Positions 37,231 to 47,602 are shown, counted from the stretch's first letter. The stretch is DNA of 64,000 nucleotides from Burkholderiales bacterium 70-64 (GCA_001898645.1 MKUQ01000040.1:52274-116273), one strand, 5' to 3'. Program-made: numbers and translations. The notes: generated by a model not told the origin, from the sequence alone.

Positions 37231-39579
37231 TCAACGATTTGCGAGCCGGCCCGCCGGCGCGGCGGCCACGCGCGACAGGGCGTCGATCACGATGCCGCCG
37301 GTGAGCAGCTCGGGCAGGATCTGCGGCTCGGGCTCGCCGGGGCGATAGAGGAGATACAGCGGCACGCCGTTGCGGCCGAAGCGCGCCAGCTCGGCGGTGA
37401 TCGCCGGATCGCGCAAAGTCCAGTCGGCCTGCAGCCGCAGCACGTCGCGACGCGCCATCTCCGTCACGATCGCGGTGCGTTCGAGCACCAGCCGCTTGTT
37501 GGCCTGGCAGCTCACGCACCACGCCGCGGTGAAGTCGACGAACACCGGGCGCCCGCTGGCCAGGGCCTCGGCCACGCGCGCCTGCGACCACGGCTGCCAG
37601 GCTGCCGGATCGGCGTCGGCCGGCGCGCGCGCGCTCCCGGGCGCCGGCGTGCCGCCGCCGTTCACCTCCATGTACCGCGCAGGCCAGGCCGTGAACGCGC
37701 CGAGGGCCAGCGCAAGCGCCGCCAGCGCCCCGGTCCAGGTGCGCCGCGCCGAGGCGCCGGGCTGCACGAAGCGCCCGAACAGCCAGGCAGCCAGCGCGAG
37801 CAGGACCGCGCCGATCGCCAGCGCGAACACCGCATCGATGCCGGCCTGGCGGCCCAGCACCCACGCCAGCCAGGCCGCGGTCGCGTACATCGGGAAGGCG
37901 AGTACCTGGCGAAACGTCTCCATCCACCGGCCCGGCCGCGGCAGCCAGCGCAGCCAGGCGGGGAAGAAGCCCAGCAGCAGGTAGGGCAGCGCCATGCCGA
38001 CGCCGATGGCGGTGAACACCACCAGCGCCTGCGGCGCCGGGCTGCCGAGGGTGTAGCCCAGCGCCGAGCCCATGAACGGCGCCGTGCACGGCGTGGCCAC
38101 CAGCACCGCCAGCACGCCCGAGCCGAACGAGGAAGCGAGCGGATGCGCGCTGCCCCCCTCGCGCTCGACGCGCCCGAGGCGGGTCATCGACAGGCCGATC
38201 TCGTAGACGCCGGAGAAGTTCAGCGCGATCGCCACGAACAGCAGCGCCATGGCGGCGACGAACGGCGGCGATTGCAGCTGGAACCCCCAGCCGGCGGCCT
38301 CGCCGGCCGCGCGCAGGGCGAGCAGCAGACCGGCCAGCACCCAGAACGAGCACACCACGCCGGCGGCGAAGGCGAGCGCGCCGGCACGCGACGCCGCGCT
38401 GCCCTCGCTGCCGTGGCGCACGAAGCCGAGCACCTTGAGCCCGATCACCGGGAACACGCAGGGCATCAGGTTGAGGATCAGGCCGCCCAGGGCGCCGAAC
38501 AGCGCCGCCAGCCACAGGCCGCCCGGCATCGCGGCAACCCCCGCGCCCGGTACCCCGGAGCGCGCGACGGGCGCCTCGGGCAGCGTGCTCATCGCGTCGC
38601 TGCGAAACGATCCGCCCAGGCCGGGCAGGTCGAGCCCGCGGCGCGCCACGGGGGCGGCGGCCGACGACGCGCCGGCGATGCGCGAGATCTCCGGGCCGGC
38701 GGCGAAAGGCTGCGCGGCCGCCGACACCGCCAGCTCGCGCACCTGCCCGTCGAGGATCACGATGCCCTCGGCCGTCGACAACAGGCCCTCGCCGCCCTGC
38801 GCGGCGGCGCGCGCGCCGTCGGCGCTCAGCCGCAATGCAAGCCGGGCACCGGTGCCGCCGCCTTCGCTCGCATAGAGCACCTGCTCGGCAGCGTTGTCGA
38901 GCAGCCCCTCGCGATACGGGAAGAACTCCGCCCCGCCGGGCCGGCCGGGCACGCCGATCGACAGCGTGTCGCCCTGCGAGAAGGCACGCACGGCGAGCCG
39001 CTCGCGCGGAATGCGGCGATCGGCCGTCTGGAACAGGCCGGCGAAGCGCGACGGCGCCGCCGTTCCGGAGCGCTGCACCGGCAGCTCGAGGGCGACCTCG
39101 GCCTCGCCGGGAATGCACACCTCGCGGCACATCAGCCACGACGCCTTGCCCGCGAACGCGACGCGCTCGCCCGCCACCGCGGCCGGCACCTGCAGCGGCA
39201 GTGGCAGGACGATCTCGCCCTCGTAGCCGTAGTTCGCCAGCGGCGGGATGAACAGGCGCTGCGGCGCCGGCCACTCGATGGCCCCGGCCTGGAAGCCTGC
39301 CGGCAGGTCCAGGCTCAGCCGGGTGGCCAGCCCCGAATCCCCGGGGTTGCGCCAATAGGTGTGCCAATCGGGATCGTGGCGGATGCGCAGGCCCAGGCGC
39401 ATCGGCCGGCCCGGCACCACCGCGGCTGCCTCGCTGACCAGCTCCACCTCGACCGCATCGACGCGCACCGGGGCGGCAGCGGCCGGCCATGCGCAGGCCA
39501 TGGCGCCCAGCGCCAGCATCCCCATCGCGCCTCGCGCCAGCCCGGCGCGCCACGCGCGCCACCATCGGTCCACGCTCAT
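37231..39579 (-). CDS. Thiol:disulfide interchange protein (DsbD/ScsB-like)
   Basis: 782-aa membrane reductase. After a signal peptide there is a periplasmic domain containing DWHTYWRNPGDSG and CREVCIPGEAEV. About eight hydrophobic spans follow, holding the redox Cys pair in LMPCVFPVIG and ATPCTAPFMG. The C-terminal thioredoxin domain has AAWCVSCQ. The N-terminal domain resembles ScsB more than E. coli DsbD. It passes cytoplasmic reducing power to the periplasm, for example for cytochrome c maturation. The start at 39579 is preferred because it precedes the signal peptide. Confidence 0.92.
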   Translation of the reverse strand: MSVDRWWRAWRAGLARGAMGMLALGAMACAWPAAAAPVRVDAVEVELVSEAAAVVPGRPMRLGLRIRHDPDWHTYWRNPGDSGLATRLSLDLPAGFQAGAIEWPAPQRLFIPPLANYGYEGEIVLPLPLQVPAAVAGERVAFAGKASWLMCREVCIPGEAEVALELPVQRSGTAAPSRFAGLFQTADRRIPRERLAVRAFSQGDTLSIGVPGRPGGAEFFPYREGLLDNAAEQVLYASEGGGTGARLALRLSADGARAAAQGGEGLLSTAEGIVILDGQVRELAVSAAAQPFAAGPEISRIAGASSAAAPVARRGLDLPGLGGSFRSDAMSTLPEAPVARSGVPGAGVAAMPGGLWLAALFGALGGLILNLMPCVFPVIGLKVLGFVRHGSEGSAASRAGALAFAAGVVCSFWVLAGLLLALRAAGEAAGWGFQLQSPPFVAAMALLFVAIALNFSGVYEIGLSMTRLGRVEREGGSAHPLASSFGSGVLAVLVATPCTAPFMGSALGYTLGSPAPQALVVFTAIGVGMALPYLLLGFFPAWLRWLPRPGRWMETFRQVLAFPMYATAAWLAWVLGRQAGIDAVFALAIGAVLLALAAWLFGRFVQPGASARRTWTGALAALALALGAFTAWPARYMEVNGGGTPAPGSARAPADADPAAWQPWSQARVAEALASGRPVFVDFTAAWCVSCQANKRLVLERTAIVTEMARRDVLRLQADWTLRDPAITAELARFGRNGVPLYLLYRPGEPEPQILPELLTGGIVIDALSRVAAAPAGRLANR

Positions 39580-39687
39580 CCGGCCATCCCGCTGCAATCC
39601 CCGGCATGCTACCGGAAGCGGACGAGCCGCCCGGCAATTCCCGTCGCGCCGGCGCCCCAGGAGCCTGTCTTCATATACCATTTCGCC

Positions 39688-39897
39688 ATGGACGAGGAAG
39701 TGAACCAGCTCGGCGAGCACATCGAACGCATGCTGCAGTTCGTGCGCAGGCTGGCCGAAGAGAACGCGAGCCTGCGCGAGCAGCTGGCCGCCAGCCGCAG
39801 CGCCAACGAACGGCTGCAGCAGCGCATCGGGGAAGCGCGTGCGCGCGTGGAATCGGCGCTGGCCCGCCTGCCGCTGGCGGCCGACGGCAGCGAATAG
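39688..39897 (+). CDS. zapB: ZapB-like small coiled-coil protein
   Basis: 69-aa protein that is almost entirely coiled coil (LGEHIERMLQFVRRLAEENA, then LREQLAASRSANERLQQRI). Small coiled-coil genes of this type commonly precede zapA in betaproteobacteria and are annotated as cell-division ZapB-like. It lies 61 bp upstream of zapA on the same strand. The divisome role is inferred from position and the coiled coil, not from a specific motif. Confidence 0.78.
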   Translation: MDEEVNQLGEHIERMLQFVRRLAEENASLREQLAASRSANERLQQRIGEARARVESALARLPLAADGSE

Positions 39898-39958
39898 CCG
39901 CATCGCGTCGCAAGGCATCCCACCGAACCGCATCCCGCGCGCGAGCACGGATCACGCC

Positions 39959-40261
39959 ATGGAACAGATCGACGTCAGGATTCTCGACCGCGAGTACCGG
40001 CTGGCGGTCAGCGGCGACGCCAAGCCGCAGCTGCTCGAAGCGGTGCAGATGGTCGACGAGAAGATGCGCTCGATCCGCGATGCGGGCCGCATCTCCGGCG
40101 TCGACCGCATCGCCGTGATGGCGGCGCTGCAGCTGGCGCACGAGCTGCTGGGGGCGCAGCATCCTCCCGAGGGCACGCCGAAGGCGGAGCTGCTCCGGCG
40201 CATCAGGAAGATGTCCGACGACCTCGACGCCGAGATGAAGCGCCAGGAAAGCCTGTTCTGA
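39959..40261 (+). CDS. zapA: Cell division protein ZapA
   Basis: 100-aa FtsZ-associated protein. The N-terminal globular part is VRILDREYRLAVSGDAKPQL; a coiled-coil C-terminus runs through KAELLRRIRKMSDDLDAEMK. The length and the zapB-zapA-6S RNA order match the family. The start at 39959 (MEQIDVRILD) is the conserved one; the longer upstream reading is not supported. The 6S RNA begins about 55 bp after its stop. Confidence 0.93.
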   Translation: MEQIDVRILDREYRLAVSGDAKPQLLEAVQMVDEKMRSIRDAGRISGVDRIAVMAALQLAHELLGAQHPPEGTPKAELLRRIRKMSDDLDAEMKRQESLF

Positions 40262-40316
40262 AGCCGTTCGCCGGCCCGCTCCGGTGCGTGCAGGGTTCCA
40301 CGCTACAATGGCGGCG

Positions 40317-40494
40317 ACCCTGCAGTGTTCGACAAGGCCATATATTCCTTGAACCAATGCTCTGCATCCAGGTCGCGGCTTCATGCGCACCGCTGTTGCG
40401 ATCGTCCCTCGTCGGACGAACCTGATGTGGTGCCTGCTGCGGCCGAACTGAACTGAACGGTTCAGGATGCCGGTCTGCCGGCACATGCGGGGTC
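40317..40494 (+). ncRNA. ssrS: 6S RNA
   Basis: About 178 nt located between zapA and the EVE gene, the standard place for 6S RNA in this group. A TACAAT -10 box at 40304-40309 places the start near 40317. The 5' end GACCCTGC pairs with GCGGGGTC at 40487-40494, giving the closing stem. A largely unpaired centre with flanking helices (around 40395-40435) fits the open-promoter mimic. 6S RNA binds the sigma70 RNA polymerase holoenzyme. Ends are approximate. Confidence 0.85.
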
Positions 40495-40531
40495 CCCTCC
40501 CTCCGGGCCTCCTCCCTTCCTCCCCGCGACG

Positions 40532-41023
<492 letters not shown>

Positions 41024-41135
41024 GCGCGCCGCGTCGGCGGCGCCTTCGGCAAGACCGCTGCCGGCGTCGCCGGTGCCCTGCCTGCCGCCCATGCGGCGAC
41101 GGCGCGAGCTCGATTCGATTCCGGCGCGCTCCCGG

Positions 41136-41939
41136 ATGGACCCGGTCCTGATCGCCGGGTTCCTGCTGCTGGGCGCGGTCACCGGCTTCGCCGCCGGGCT
41201 GCTCGGCATCGGCGGCGGCATGCTGATGGTGCCGTTCATCACGCTGCTGCTCGGGCATCAGCACTTCCCCGCCGAGCACGTGGTGAAGGTGGCGATCGCC
41301 ACCTCGCTCACCACCATCCTGTTCACCTCGATCTCGAGCGTGCGCGCGCACGCCCGGCGCGGCGCGGTGCGCTGGGACATCGCGAGGACGCTCGCGCCGG
41401 GCATCGTCGTGGGCTCGATCGCCGGCGCGCAGATCGCCGCGGCCCTGCGCGGCAGCGTGCTGGCGATCGGCTTCGGCGCGTTCGTCGCCCTCATGGCCAC
41501 GCGCATGCTCATCGGCAGCCGCCCGCGCGCCGGCCACGCGCTGCCGGCGACGGCCGGCAGGCTGGCGATGGGCGCGGCGATCGGCGTGGTCTCGGCGATC
41601 GTCGGCGCAGGCGGCGGCTTCATCACGGTGCCCTTCCTCACGCGCGCCAACGTGAAGATCCACGAGGCGGTCGCCACCAGCGCGGCGTGCGGCTTCCCGA
41701 TCGCGCTGGCCGGCACGCTGGGCTACATCTATGCCGGCTGGCATCTCGACATGCCGGCAGGCACGCTCGGCTACATCTACCTTCCCGCCCTGGTATCGAT
41801 CGTGGCCACCAGCGTGCTGACCGCGCCGCTGGGCGCGAAGGCGGCCCATGCGATGTCGGTCGAGCGGCTGCGCAAGGTGTTCGCCGGGCTGCTCTACGTG
41901 CTCGCGGCGTACATGCTCTGGAAAGGCCTGGGTGCGTGA
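41136..41939 (+). CDS. TSUP-family membrane permease (sulfite/anion exporter type)
   Basis: 267-aa integral membrane protein with about eight helices. The two TSUP repeats each contain a Gly-rich motif: AAGLLGIGGGMLMVPFI near residue 20 and VSAIVGAGGGFITVPFLT near residue 160. The start at 41136 (MDPVLIAG) was chosen because the 21 residues before it are highly basic and not membrane-like. Members move sulfite, taurine or other anions; the substrate cannot be told here. Confidence 0.9.
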   Translation: MDPVLIAGFLLLGAVTGFAAGLLGIGGGMLMVPFITLLLGHQHFPAEHVVKVAIATSLTTILFTSISSVRAHARRGAVRWDIARTLAPGIVVGSIAGAQIAAALRGSVLAIGFGAFVALMATRMLIGSRPRAGHALPATAGRLAMGAAIGVVSAIVGAGGGFITVPFLTRANVKIHEAVATSAACGFPIALAGTLGYIYAGWHLDMPAGTLGYIYLPALVSIVATSVLTAPLGAKAAHAMSVERLRKVFAGLLYVLAAYMLWKGLGA

Positions 41940-41951
41940 GCAGGCCCCGGC

Positions 41952-43472
41952 TCAGCTCTCCTGATACTGCGCACGCAGCACGTTCTTCTGCACCTTGCCC
42001 ATGGTGTTGCGCGGCAGCTCGTCGACGACGTGGATGCGCCTGGGCACCTTGAAGGCGGCGATGCGCTCACGCAGCGCCGCGATCAGCGCGGCCTCGTCCA
42101 GCACCGCCCCGGGCTCGCGCACCACCACCGCGGTGACCGCCTCGCCGAGGTCGCGGTGCGGCAGGCCGATCACCGCCGACTCGGCCACGCCGTCCATCTC
42201 GTCGAGCAGCGACTCGATCTCCTTCGGATAGACGTTGAGCCCGCCGGTGATGATGAGGTCCTTGCTGCGCCCGACGATCGAGAGGTAGCCGTTGGCGTCC
42301 CGGCAGCCGAGGTCGCCGGTGCGGAAGAAGCCGTCGGCGGTGAAGGCCTCGCGCGTCTGCTGCGGCATGCGCCAGTAGCCGGAGAACACGTTCGGCCCGC
42401 GCACCTCGATCGCTCCGGTCCCGCCCACGGCGCAGGGCCGGCCGGCATCGTCGACGACGCGCACCTGCACCCCGGGCAAGGGCAGCCCGACCGTGCCGGC
42501 CACGCGATTGCCGTCGTAGGGGTTGGAGGTAAGCATCACCGTCTCGCTCATGCCGTAACGCTCCAGGATGCGCCGGCCGGTGCGCGCCTCGAACTGCCGG
42601 AACGTCTCGGGCAGCAGCGGCGCCGAGCCCGAGACGAACAGCCGCATGTCGCGGCAGACCGCGGCATCGAAGCCGGGCTCGTCGAGCAGCCGCACGTACA
42701 TCGTCGGCACGCCCATGAACACCGTGGCCTGCGGCAGCAGCGCGATCGCCTCCTTCGCATCGAACCGGGCGCGCCAGATCATCCTGCTGCCCGAGAGCAG
42801 CGCGCCGTGCACCGCCACGAACAGCCCGTGCACGTGGTAGATCGGCAGCATGTGCAGCAGCACGTCACCGCTGCGCCAGCGCCAGTAGTGGTGCAGCGTG
42901 AGCGCGTTGCTGCCGATGTTGGCGTGCGAGAGCATCGCGCCCTTGCTGCGGCCGGTGGTGCCCGAGGTGTACACGATGCAGGCGAGGTCGCCGGCGGCGC
43001 AGCGCACCGTCTCGAAGCGCGTCGCCTCGCCCGCGGCCGCCTCGAGCAGGGTGCCGCGCCGGTCGGCGCCCAGCGTGAACACGTGCGCCACGCGATGGCG
43101 GCGCGCCAGCGGCTCGAGGCGGCCGAGGTTGGCCGGGCTGCACACCAGCACCGAAGGCTCGGCGTCGCCGAGGAAGTAGTCGATCTCGGCCGGCTGGTAG
43201 GCGGTGTTCAGCGGCAGGTGGACATGGCCGGCGCGCAGGGTGGCGAGATACAGCAGCAGCGCCTCGGGCGACTTCTCGACCTGCACCGCGATGCGCGCCC
43301 CGCGGGGCAGGCCGAGGCGCGCGAACAGGTTGGCCAGCGCCGCGCTGGCATGCTCGATGTCGTCCCAGGAGTAGAGCAGGCCGTCTCCGGCATCGAGCGC
43401 GCAGGCGCCGCGATCGCGCGGAAAGCCGCGGGCCAGCAGCGCGTAGAGATTGCAGTCGTCGCGAGTGTCCAT
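41952..43472 (-). CDS. matB: Malonyl-CoA synthetase-like AMP-forming acyl-CoA ligase
   Basis: 506-aa adenylate-forming enzyme. The P-loop is IVYTSGTTGRSKGAMLSHAN. The core has LPIYHVHGLFVAVHGALLSG, then ERYGMSETVMLTSNPYDGNR, GDLGCRDANGYLSIVGRSKD and LIITGGLNVYPKEIE. The C-terminal Lys is in NTMGKVQKN. The YHVHGL and TSNPY segments match malonyl-CoA synthetase MatB. It would activate malonate or methylmalonate to the CoA thioester. No matA or matC gene is adjacent. Confidence 0.85.
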   Translation of the reverse strand: MDTRDDCNLYALLARGFPRDRGACALDAGDGLLYSWDDIEHASAALANLFARLGLPRGARIAVQVEKSPEALLLYLATLRAGHVHLPLNTAYQPAEIDYFLGDAEPSVLVCSPANLGRLEPLARRHRVAHVFTLGADRRGTLLEAAAGEATRFETVRCAAGDLACIVYTSGTTGRSKGAMLSHANIGSNALTLHHYWRWRSGDVLLHMLPIYHVHGLFVAVHGALLSGSRMIWRARFDAKEAIALLPQATVFMGVPTMYVRLLDEPGFDAAVCRDMRLFVSGSAPLLPETFRQFEARTGRRILERYGMSETVMLTSNPYDGNRVAGTVGLPLPGVQVRVVDDAGRPCAVGGTGAIEVRGPNVFSGYWRMPQQTREAFTADGFFRTGDLGCRDANGYLSIVGRSKDLIITGGLNVYPKEIESLLDEMDGVAESAVIGLPHRDLGEAVTAVVVREPGAVLDEAALIAALRERIAAFKVPRRIHVVDELPRNTMGKVQKNVLRAQYQES

Positions 43473-43514
43473 GGGGTCGATGAAGAGCGAGGCGCGACCG
43501 CGCAGTGCGGCCGT

Positions 43515-44363
43515 TCAGGCGCGGCCCCGCGGCCCGGCCGGCTGCTGCGGGTCGGCAGCGCGCCGCGAATCGGCCGGCCGCCTGCGGTAGGCCCAGACGA
43601 GCAGCGCCAGCCCGGCGGCGAACATCGGCAGGCACAGCCACTGGCCCATGGTGAGACCGAGCGAAAGCACGCCGAGGAAGGCATCCGGCTCGCGGGCGAA
43701 CTCGGCGAGGAAGCGCAGCACCGCATAGCCCGCCAGGAACAGGCCCGAGACGGCGCCCGCCGGCCGTGGCCTGGCCGAGAACCACCACAGCAGCGCGAAG
43801 AGCGCCAGCCCTTCGCCGGCGAACTCGTAGAGCTGCGAGGGATGCCGCCCGAGGCTGTCGACGCGCGGAAACACCATTGCCCAGGGCAGGTCGGTCGGCC
43901 GGCCCCACAGCTCGCCGTTGATGAAGTTGCCCAGCCGGCCGGCGGCCAGGCCGATCGGCACCAGCGGCGCGCAGAAGTCGATCACCGGCCAGAAGCTGCG
44001 GCCACGCCGTTGGCAGTACAGCCACACCGCGGCGATCACGCCGATCAGCCCGCCATGGAACGACATGCCGCCGTGCCACACCGCGAACACCTCGAGCGGG
44101 TGCGCGACGTAGTAGCCGGGCTTGTAGAACAGCACGTAGCCGAGCCGCCCGCCCAGCACCACGCCGATGGCCCCCCAGAAGAGCAGGTCCTCCAGCTCGC
44201 GCTGCGCCAGGCCGCTGGCCTGCGCGAACTGCGGCTTGGCGAGCCGCGCCCGCCCGAGCAGGAAGAAGGCGGCGAAGGCGACCAGGTACATCAGGCCGTA
44301 CCAGCGCACCGCGATCGGCCCCAGCGTGAAGGCGATCGGATCGATTTCGGGATGAATGAGCAT
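43515..44363 (-). CDS. lgt: Prolipoprotein diacylglyceryl transferase
   Basis: 282-aa inner-membrane enzyme attaching diacylglycerol to lipoprotein Cys residues. It has seven hydrophobic spans. The Lgt signature [17 protein letters not shown] is present, as are the catalytic-region [12 protein letters not shown] and [15 protein letters not shown] at 44363 ([12 protein letters not shown]) gives the usual N-terminus; a GTG three codons upstream is possible. It lies close behind the ligase gene on the same strand and diverges from bfr. Confidence 0.96.
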   Translation of the reverse strand: MLIHPEIDPIAFTLGPIAVRWYGLMYLVAFAAFFLLGRARLAKPQFAQASGLAQRELEDLLFWGAIGVVLGGRLGYVLFYKPGYYVAHPLEVFAVWHGGMSFHGGLIGVIAAVWLYCQRRGRSFWPVIDFCAPLVPIGLAAGRLGNFINGELWGRPTDLPWAMVFPRVDSLGRHPSQLYEFAGEGLALFALLWWFSARPRPAGAVSGLFLAGYAVLRFLAEFAREPDAFLGVLSLGLTMGQWLCLPMFAAGLALLVWAYRRRPADSRRAADPQQPAGPRGRA

Positions 44364-44439
44364 TGTTTGCACCGGGTTCTTGTGTCTATTCTTGCATTAC
44401 CCGCGAAACACAGGCACGGTGCACGAACGGAGGTGCCCC

Positions 44440-44919
44440 ATGAAAGGCGACAAGAAAGTCATCGAGTGGCTGAACAAGCAGCTCAAGAACGAACTGACCG
44501 CGATCAACCAGTATTTCCTGCATGCGCGCATTTTCGGCCATTGGGGGCTGCCCGGCCTGCAGAAGTTCGAGTACGACGAATCGATCGGCGAGATGAAGCA
44601 CGCCGATGCGCTCATCAAGCGCATCCTGATGCTCGGCGGACTGCCCAACCTGCAGGACCTCGGCAAGCTGAACGTCGGCGAGAACACCGAGGAGATTCTC
44701 AACAGCGATCTCGCCCTCGAGCGCTCGGTGCTCGATACGCTCAAGAAGGCGATCGCGTACTGTGAGAGCGTGGGCGACTACGTCTCGCGCGAGATCTTCG
44801 TCGAGATCCTCGACGACTCGGAAACCCACGTCGATTTCCTCGAGACGCAGCTCGAGCTGATCGGCCGCGTCGGCCTGCAGAACTACCAGCAGATCCACAT
44901 GACCGAAGAGGCCGCGTGA
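44440..44919 (+). CDS. bfr: Bacterioferritin
   Basis: 159-aa haem-containing iron-storage ferritin. Ferroxidase ligands are in place (Glu18, Glu51, His54) and Met52 is the expected haem ligand in GEMKHAD. The start at 44440 has CGGAGG upstream. A possible promoter is TTGTTT (44363-44368) with TATTCT (44387-44392). It is convergent with its partner bfd. The last two bases of its TGA stop begin the second copy of the 121-bp palindrome. Confidence 0.97.
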   Translation: MKGDKKVIEWLNKQLKNELTAINQYFLHARIFGHWGLPGLQKFEYDESIGEMKHADALIKRILMLGGLPNLQDLGKLNVGENTEEILNSDLALERSVLDTLKKAIAYCESVGDYVSREIFVEILDDSETHVDFLETQLELIGRVGLQNYQQIHMTEEAA

Positions 44920-45038
44920 ACGTGTGAATGAATCTACTGCGCGGTCCGATCTCGCGCCTGCGACGCTCGCCGTACCCCAGTACGGCTACGCTTCTCGGCG
45001 CGACCTCGGGCCGCTCGCTACGATTCCTTCACGCGTTC
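44918..45038 (+). repeat. 121-bp palindromic 3'-end element, copy 2 (bfr)
   Basis: Same family as 27622-27742. The first bases GA are the end of the bfr TGA stop. Outer arms are GAACGTGTGAATGAATC and GATTCCTTCACGCGTTC; the tip is GCCGTAC-CCCA-GTACGGC. It sits between the convergent bfr and bfd genes. The remaining 131 bp up to bfd is GC-rich and shows no gene. Confidence 0.88.
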
Positions 45039-45169
45039 AAAAGCGATACACGGAGGCGGGCGAGCGGCGGTGCGAGCGCGGTGTGAGGAAGGCGGAGCGG
45101 CGGCGGGAAAGTGGTACAACGGCGCGGAGGAAGCGGCGTGGCGCGCGCGCCCGCCGCCGCCGGGGCCGA

Positions 45170-45388
45170 TCAGGCGGCCAGCGCGCAGGCGCAGGCAGCA
45201 CCCACTGCTTGGCCGCACTGCTGCGCGGCGCTGTGCTCCTCGATGAGCTCGCGGACCTGGCGGGTGCACTTGCCGCAGCACCCACCCGTGCCGAGCTCGG
45301 CACGAACCTGGGCCATCGAGTGGGCGCCCTGGCTGACCACGGCACGGATCTGGCGGTCGGACACTGCGCGGCAGATGCAGATGATCAT
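45170..45388 (-). CDS. bfd: Bacterioferritin-associated ferredoxin
   Basis: 72-aa [2Fe-2S] protein that reduces bacterioferritin iron for release. The cluster ligands fit Cys4, Cys6, Cys38 and Cys41 (ICICR and GGCCGKC). The C-terminus past residue 55 adds three more Cys (58, 66, 68) in an Ala-rich tail, which is unusual. A Fur-box-like site lies 45 bp upstream. It converges on bfr with the palindromic element in between. Confidence 0.92.
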   Translation of the reverse strand: MIICICRAVSDRQIRAVVSQGAHSMAQVRAELGTGGCCGKCTRQVRELIEEHSAAQQCGQAVGAACACALAA

Positions 45389-45433
45389 GGCGTCGACGAA
45401 GAAGAAGGTTCGAAGGAGCCTGAATCTTTAAAC

Positions 45434-45449
45434 GACAATCGTTCTTATT
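45434..45449. promoter_or_regulatory. Fur-box-like site upstream of bfd
   Basis: GACAATCGTTCTTATT on the plus strand matches 12 of 16 positions of the Fur-type pattern GATAATGATTCTCATT. It lies in the only AT-rich stretch of the bfd-ilvD gap, 45 bp before the bfd start, where iron repression of bfd is known in other proteobacteria. Fur itself is encoded at 27741-28166. Confidence 0.58.
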
Positions 45450-45621
45450 CATATTAGCGTATGAATTCCGGGTAGGCAAGCACCCGGAGGCTCCCGGCGG
45501 GAGGGTGCGGTTGATGCATCGCCAGATTCCGGTATCGGAATGCGGGAATCGGCCGCCCCCTGTGGGCCGTTTGCTACACTCGTCCTGCCCTCCAACCTTC
45601 CGCCCCTCCCACTCCGACACC

Positions 45622-47301
45622 ATGGCCGCCAATCGCCGCAGCCGGAACATCACCGAGGGCGTCGCCCGGGCCCCCAATCGCTCGATGTACTACGCGATGG
45701 GCTACAAGCGCAGCGATTTCGCCAACCCCATGATCGGCGTGGCCAACGGCCACAGCACCATCACCCCGTGCAACTCCGGGCTGCAGGTGCTGGCCGACGC
45801 CGCGGTCGAGGCGATCCAGGCGGCCGGCGCCAACGCCCAGGTGTTCGGCACGCCGACCATCTCCGACGGCATGGCGATGGGCACCGAAGGCATGAAGTAT
45901 TCGCTGGTGTCGCGCGAGGTCATCTCCGACTGCGTCGAAACCTCGGTGCAGGGCCAGTGGATGGATGGCGTGATCGTGATCGGCGGCTGCGACAAGAACA
46001 TGCCCGGCGGGATGATGGGCATGCTGCGCGCCAACGTGCCGTCCATCTATGTGTACGGCGGCACGATCAAGGCCGGCCACTGGAAGGGCAAGGAGCTCAA
46101 CATCGTCTCGGTGTTCGAGGCGGTGGGCGAGTTCTCGCGCGGCCGCATGACGCAGGAAGACTTCTGCGGCATCGAGGAGAACGCCATCCCCGGCACCGGC
46201 TCGTGCGGCGGCATGTACACCGCCAACACCATGTCGTCCTCCTTCGAGGCGCTCGGCATGAGCCTGCTGGGCTCCTCGACCATGGCCAACCCCGACGTCG
46301 AGAAGGTGCACTCCACCGCCGAGTCGGCGCGGGTGCTGATCCGCGCGGTGCAGAACGACCTCAAGCCGCGCGACATCGTCACGCGCGAGTCGATCGAGAA
46401 CGCGGTGGCGCTGATCATGGCGGTCGGCGGCTCGACCAACGCGGTGCTGCACTACCTCGCCATCGCCCACGCCGCGGAAGTCGAGTGGACGATCGACGAC
46501 TTCGAGCGCGTGCGCAAGCGCGTGCCGGTGCTGTGCGACCTCAAGCCTTCGGGCCGCTACCTCGCTACCGACCTGCACGGCGCGGGCGGCATCCCGCAGG
46601 TGCTCAAGATCCTGCTCGAGGCGGGGCTCGTCCACGGCCACTGCATGACGATCACCGGGCGCACCCTGGCCGAGGAGCTCGCGAACGTGCCGGCCACGCC
46701 GCGCACGGACCAGGACGTGATCCGCCCGATCGACAACCCGATGTATCGCGAAGGCCACCTGGCCATCCTCAAGGGCAACCTGTCGCCCGAAGGCAGCGTG
46801 GCCAAGATCACCGGGCTGAAGAATCCGGCGATCACCGGGCCGGCGCGCGTCTTCGACGACGAGCAGAGCGCGCTGCAGGCCATCCTCGACGGCAAGATCG
46901 TCGCCGGCGACGTGATGGTGCTGCGCTACCTGGGCCCGCGCGGCGCGCCCGGCATGCCGGAGATGCTGGCGCCCACCTCGGCGATCATCGGCGCCGGCCT
47001 GGGGGAATCGGTCGGCCTGATCACCGACGGCCGGTTCTCGGGCGGCACCTGGGGCATGGTGGTCGGGCACGTCGCCCCCGAGGCCGCGGTGGGCGGCCCG
47101 CTCGCCTTCGTGCATGAGGGCGACTCCATCACCATCGACGCGCGCCGGCTGGTGCTGCAGCTCAATATCGACGATGCTGAGCTGGCACGGCGCAAGGCAG
47201 CTTGGCGCGAACCGGCCCCGCGCTACCGGCGCGGCGTGCTGGCGAAGTTCCACCGGCTCGCCAACAGTGCCAGCCGCGGCGCGGTGCTCGACGATTTCTG
47301 A
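45622..47301 (+). CDS. ilvD: Dihydroxy-acid dehydratase
   Basis: Iron-sulfur enzyme of isoleucine, valine and pantothenate synthesis, 559 aa. Cluster and active-site motifs: TPCNSGLQ near 50, [10 protein letters not shown] near 125 and [14 protein letters not shown] near 195. The C-terminal [12 protein letters not shown] and GHVAPEA blocks follow. The start at 45622 ([13 protein letters not shown]) is standard; earlier in-frame Met codons lack support. It supplies 2-ketoisovalerate, a precursor used by panB at 55.8-56.7 kb. Confidence 0.97.
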   Translation: MAANRRSRNITEGVARAPNRSMYYAMGYKRSDFANPMIGVANGHSTITPCNSGLQVLADAAVEAIQAAGANAQVFGTPTISDGMAMGTEGMKYSLVSREVISDCVETSVQGQWMDGVIVIGGCDKNMPGGMMGMLRANVPSIYVYGGTIKAGHWKGKELNIVSVFEAVGEFSRGRMTQEDFCGIEENAIPGTGSCGGMYTANTMSSSFEALGMSLLGSSTMANPDVEKVHSTAESARVLIRAVQNDLKPRDIVTRESIENAVALIMAVGGSTNAVLHYLAIAHAAEVEWTIDDFERVRKRVPVLCDLKPSGRYLATDLHGAGGIPQVLKILLEAGLVHGHCMTITGRTLAEELANVPATPRTDQDVIRPIDNPMYREGHLAILKGNLSPEGSVAKITGLKNPAITGPARVFDDEQSALQAILDGKIVAGDVMVLRYLGPRGAPGMPEMLAPTSAIIGAGLGESVGLITDGRFSGGTWGMVVGHVAPEAAVGGPLAFVHEGDSITIDARRLVLQLNIDDAELARRKAAWREPAPRYRRGVLAKFHRLANSASRGAVLDDF

Positions 47302-47341
47302 TCGACCGCGGACGCCCTGCCGGTCCGGGGGCGCCCGGCGC

Positions 47342-47602
47342 TCAGGACTTGGCGCTCGAGCGGCCCGCGGGTTTGGCGCCGCCCGGGCGGAAGTTCGCCT
47401 CGATGCGCTCCTTGCGCATCCTGGCGTACTCGTCCTCGACCTTCCGGCGCCGGTCCAGCCCGAACAGGGGCTCGATCAGCTCGAACCAGGCGAAGGCCAG
47501 CGCCAGCGGCAGCAGTATCCACCACCACGACCATTGCGCGAGCGGGCCGACCTCGAGCCACTTGAGCACGATGAGCAAGGCACCAATCCAGACGAACGGC
47601 AT
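47342..47602 (-). CDS. Small Trp-rich membrane protein
   Basis: 86-aa protein: a membrane segment (FVWIGALLIVLKWLEVGPLA), a Trp cluster (WSWWW), a second hydrophobic span, then a charged tail (RRKVEDEYARMRKERIEANF). It matches a small Trp-rich family seen in betaproteobacteria, of unknown function. The start at 47602 lacks a ribosome site; ATG at 47620 would add six residues. It converges on ilvD, with 40 bp between the stops. Confidence 0.75.
   Translation of the reverse strand: MPFVWIGALLIVLKWLEVGPLAQWSWWWILLPLALAFAWFELIEPLFGLDRRRKVEDEYARMRKERIEANFRPGGAKPAGRSSAKS

Noticed and set aside
44924..45457. Plus-strand open frame starting MNESTARSDLAPATLA, also similar at 54250-54636
   Set aside because: The shared N-terminal peptide is only the palindromic element read in one frame; it is not a protein family.
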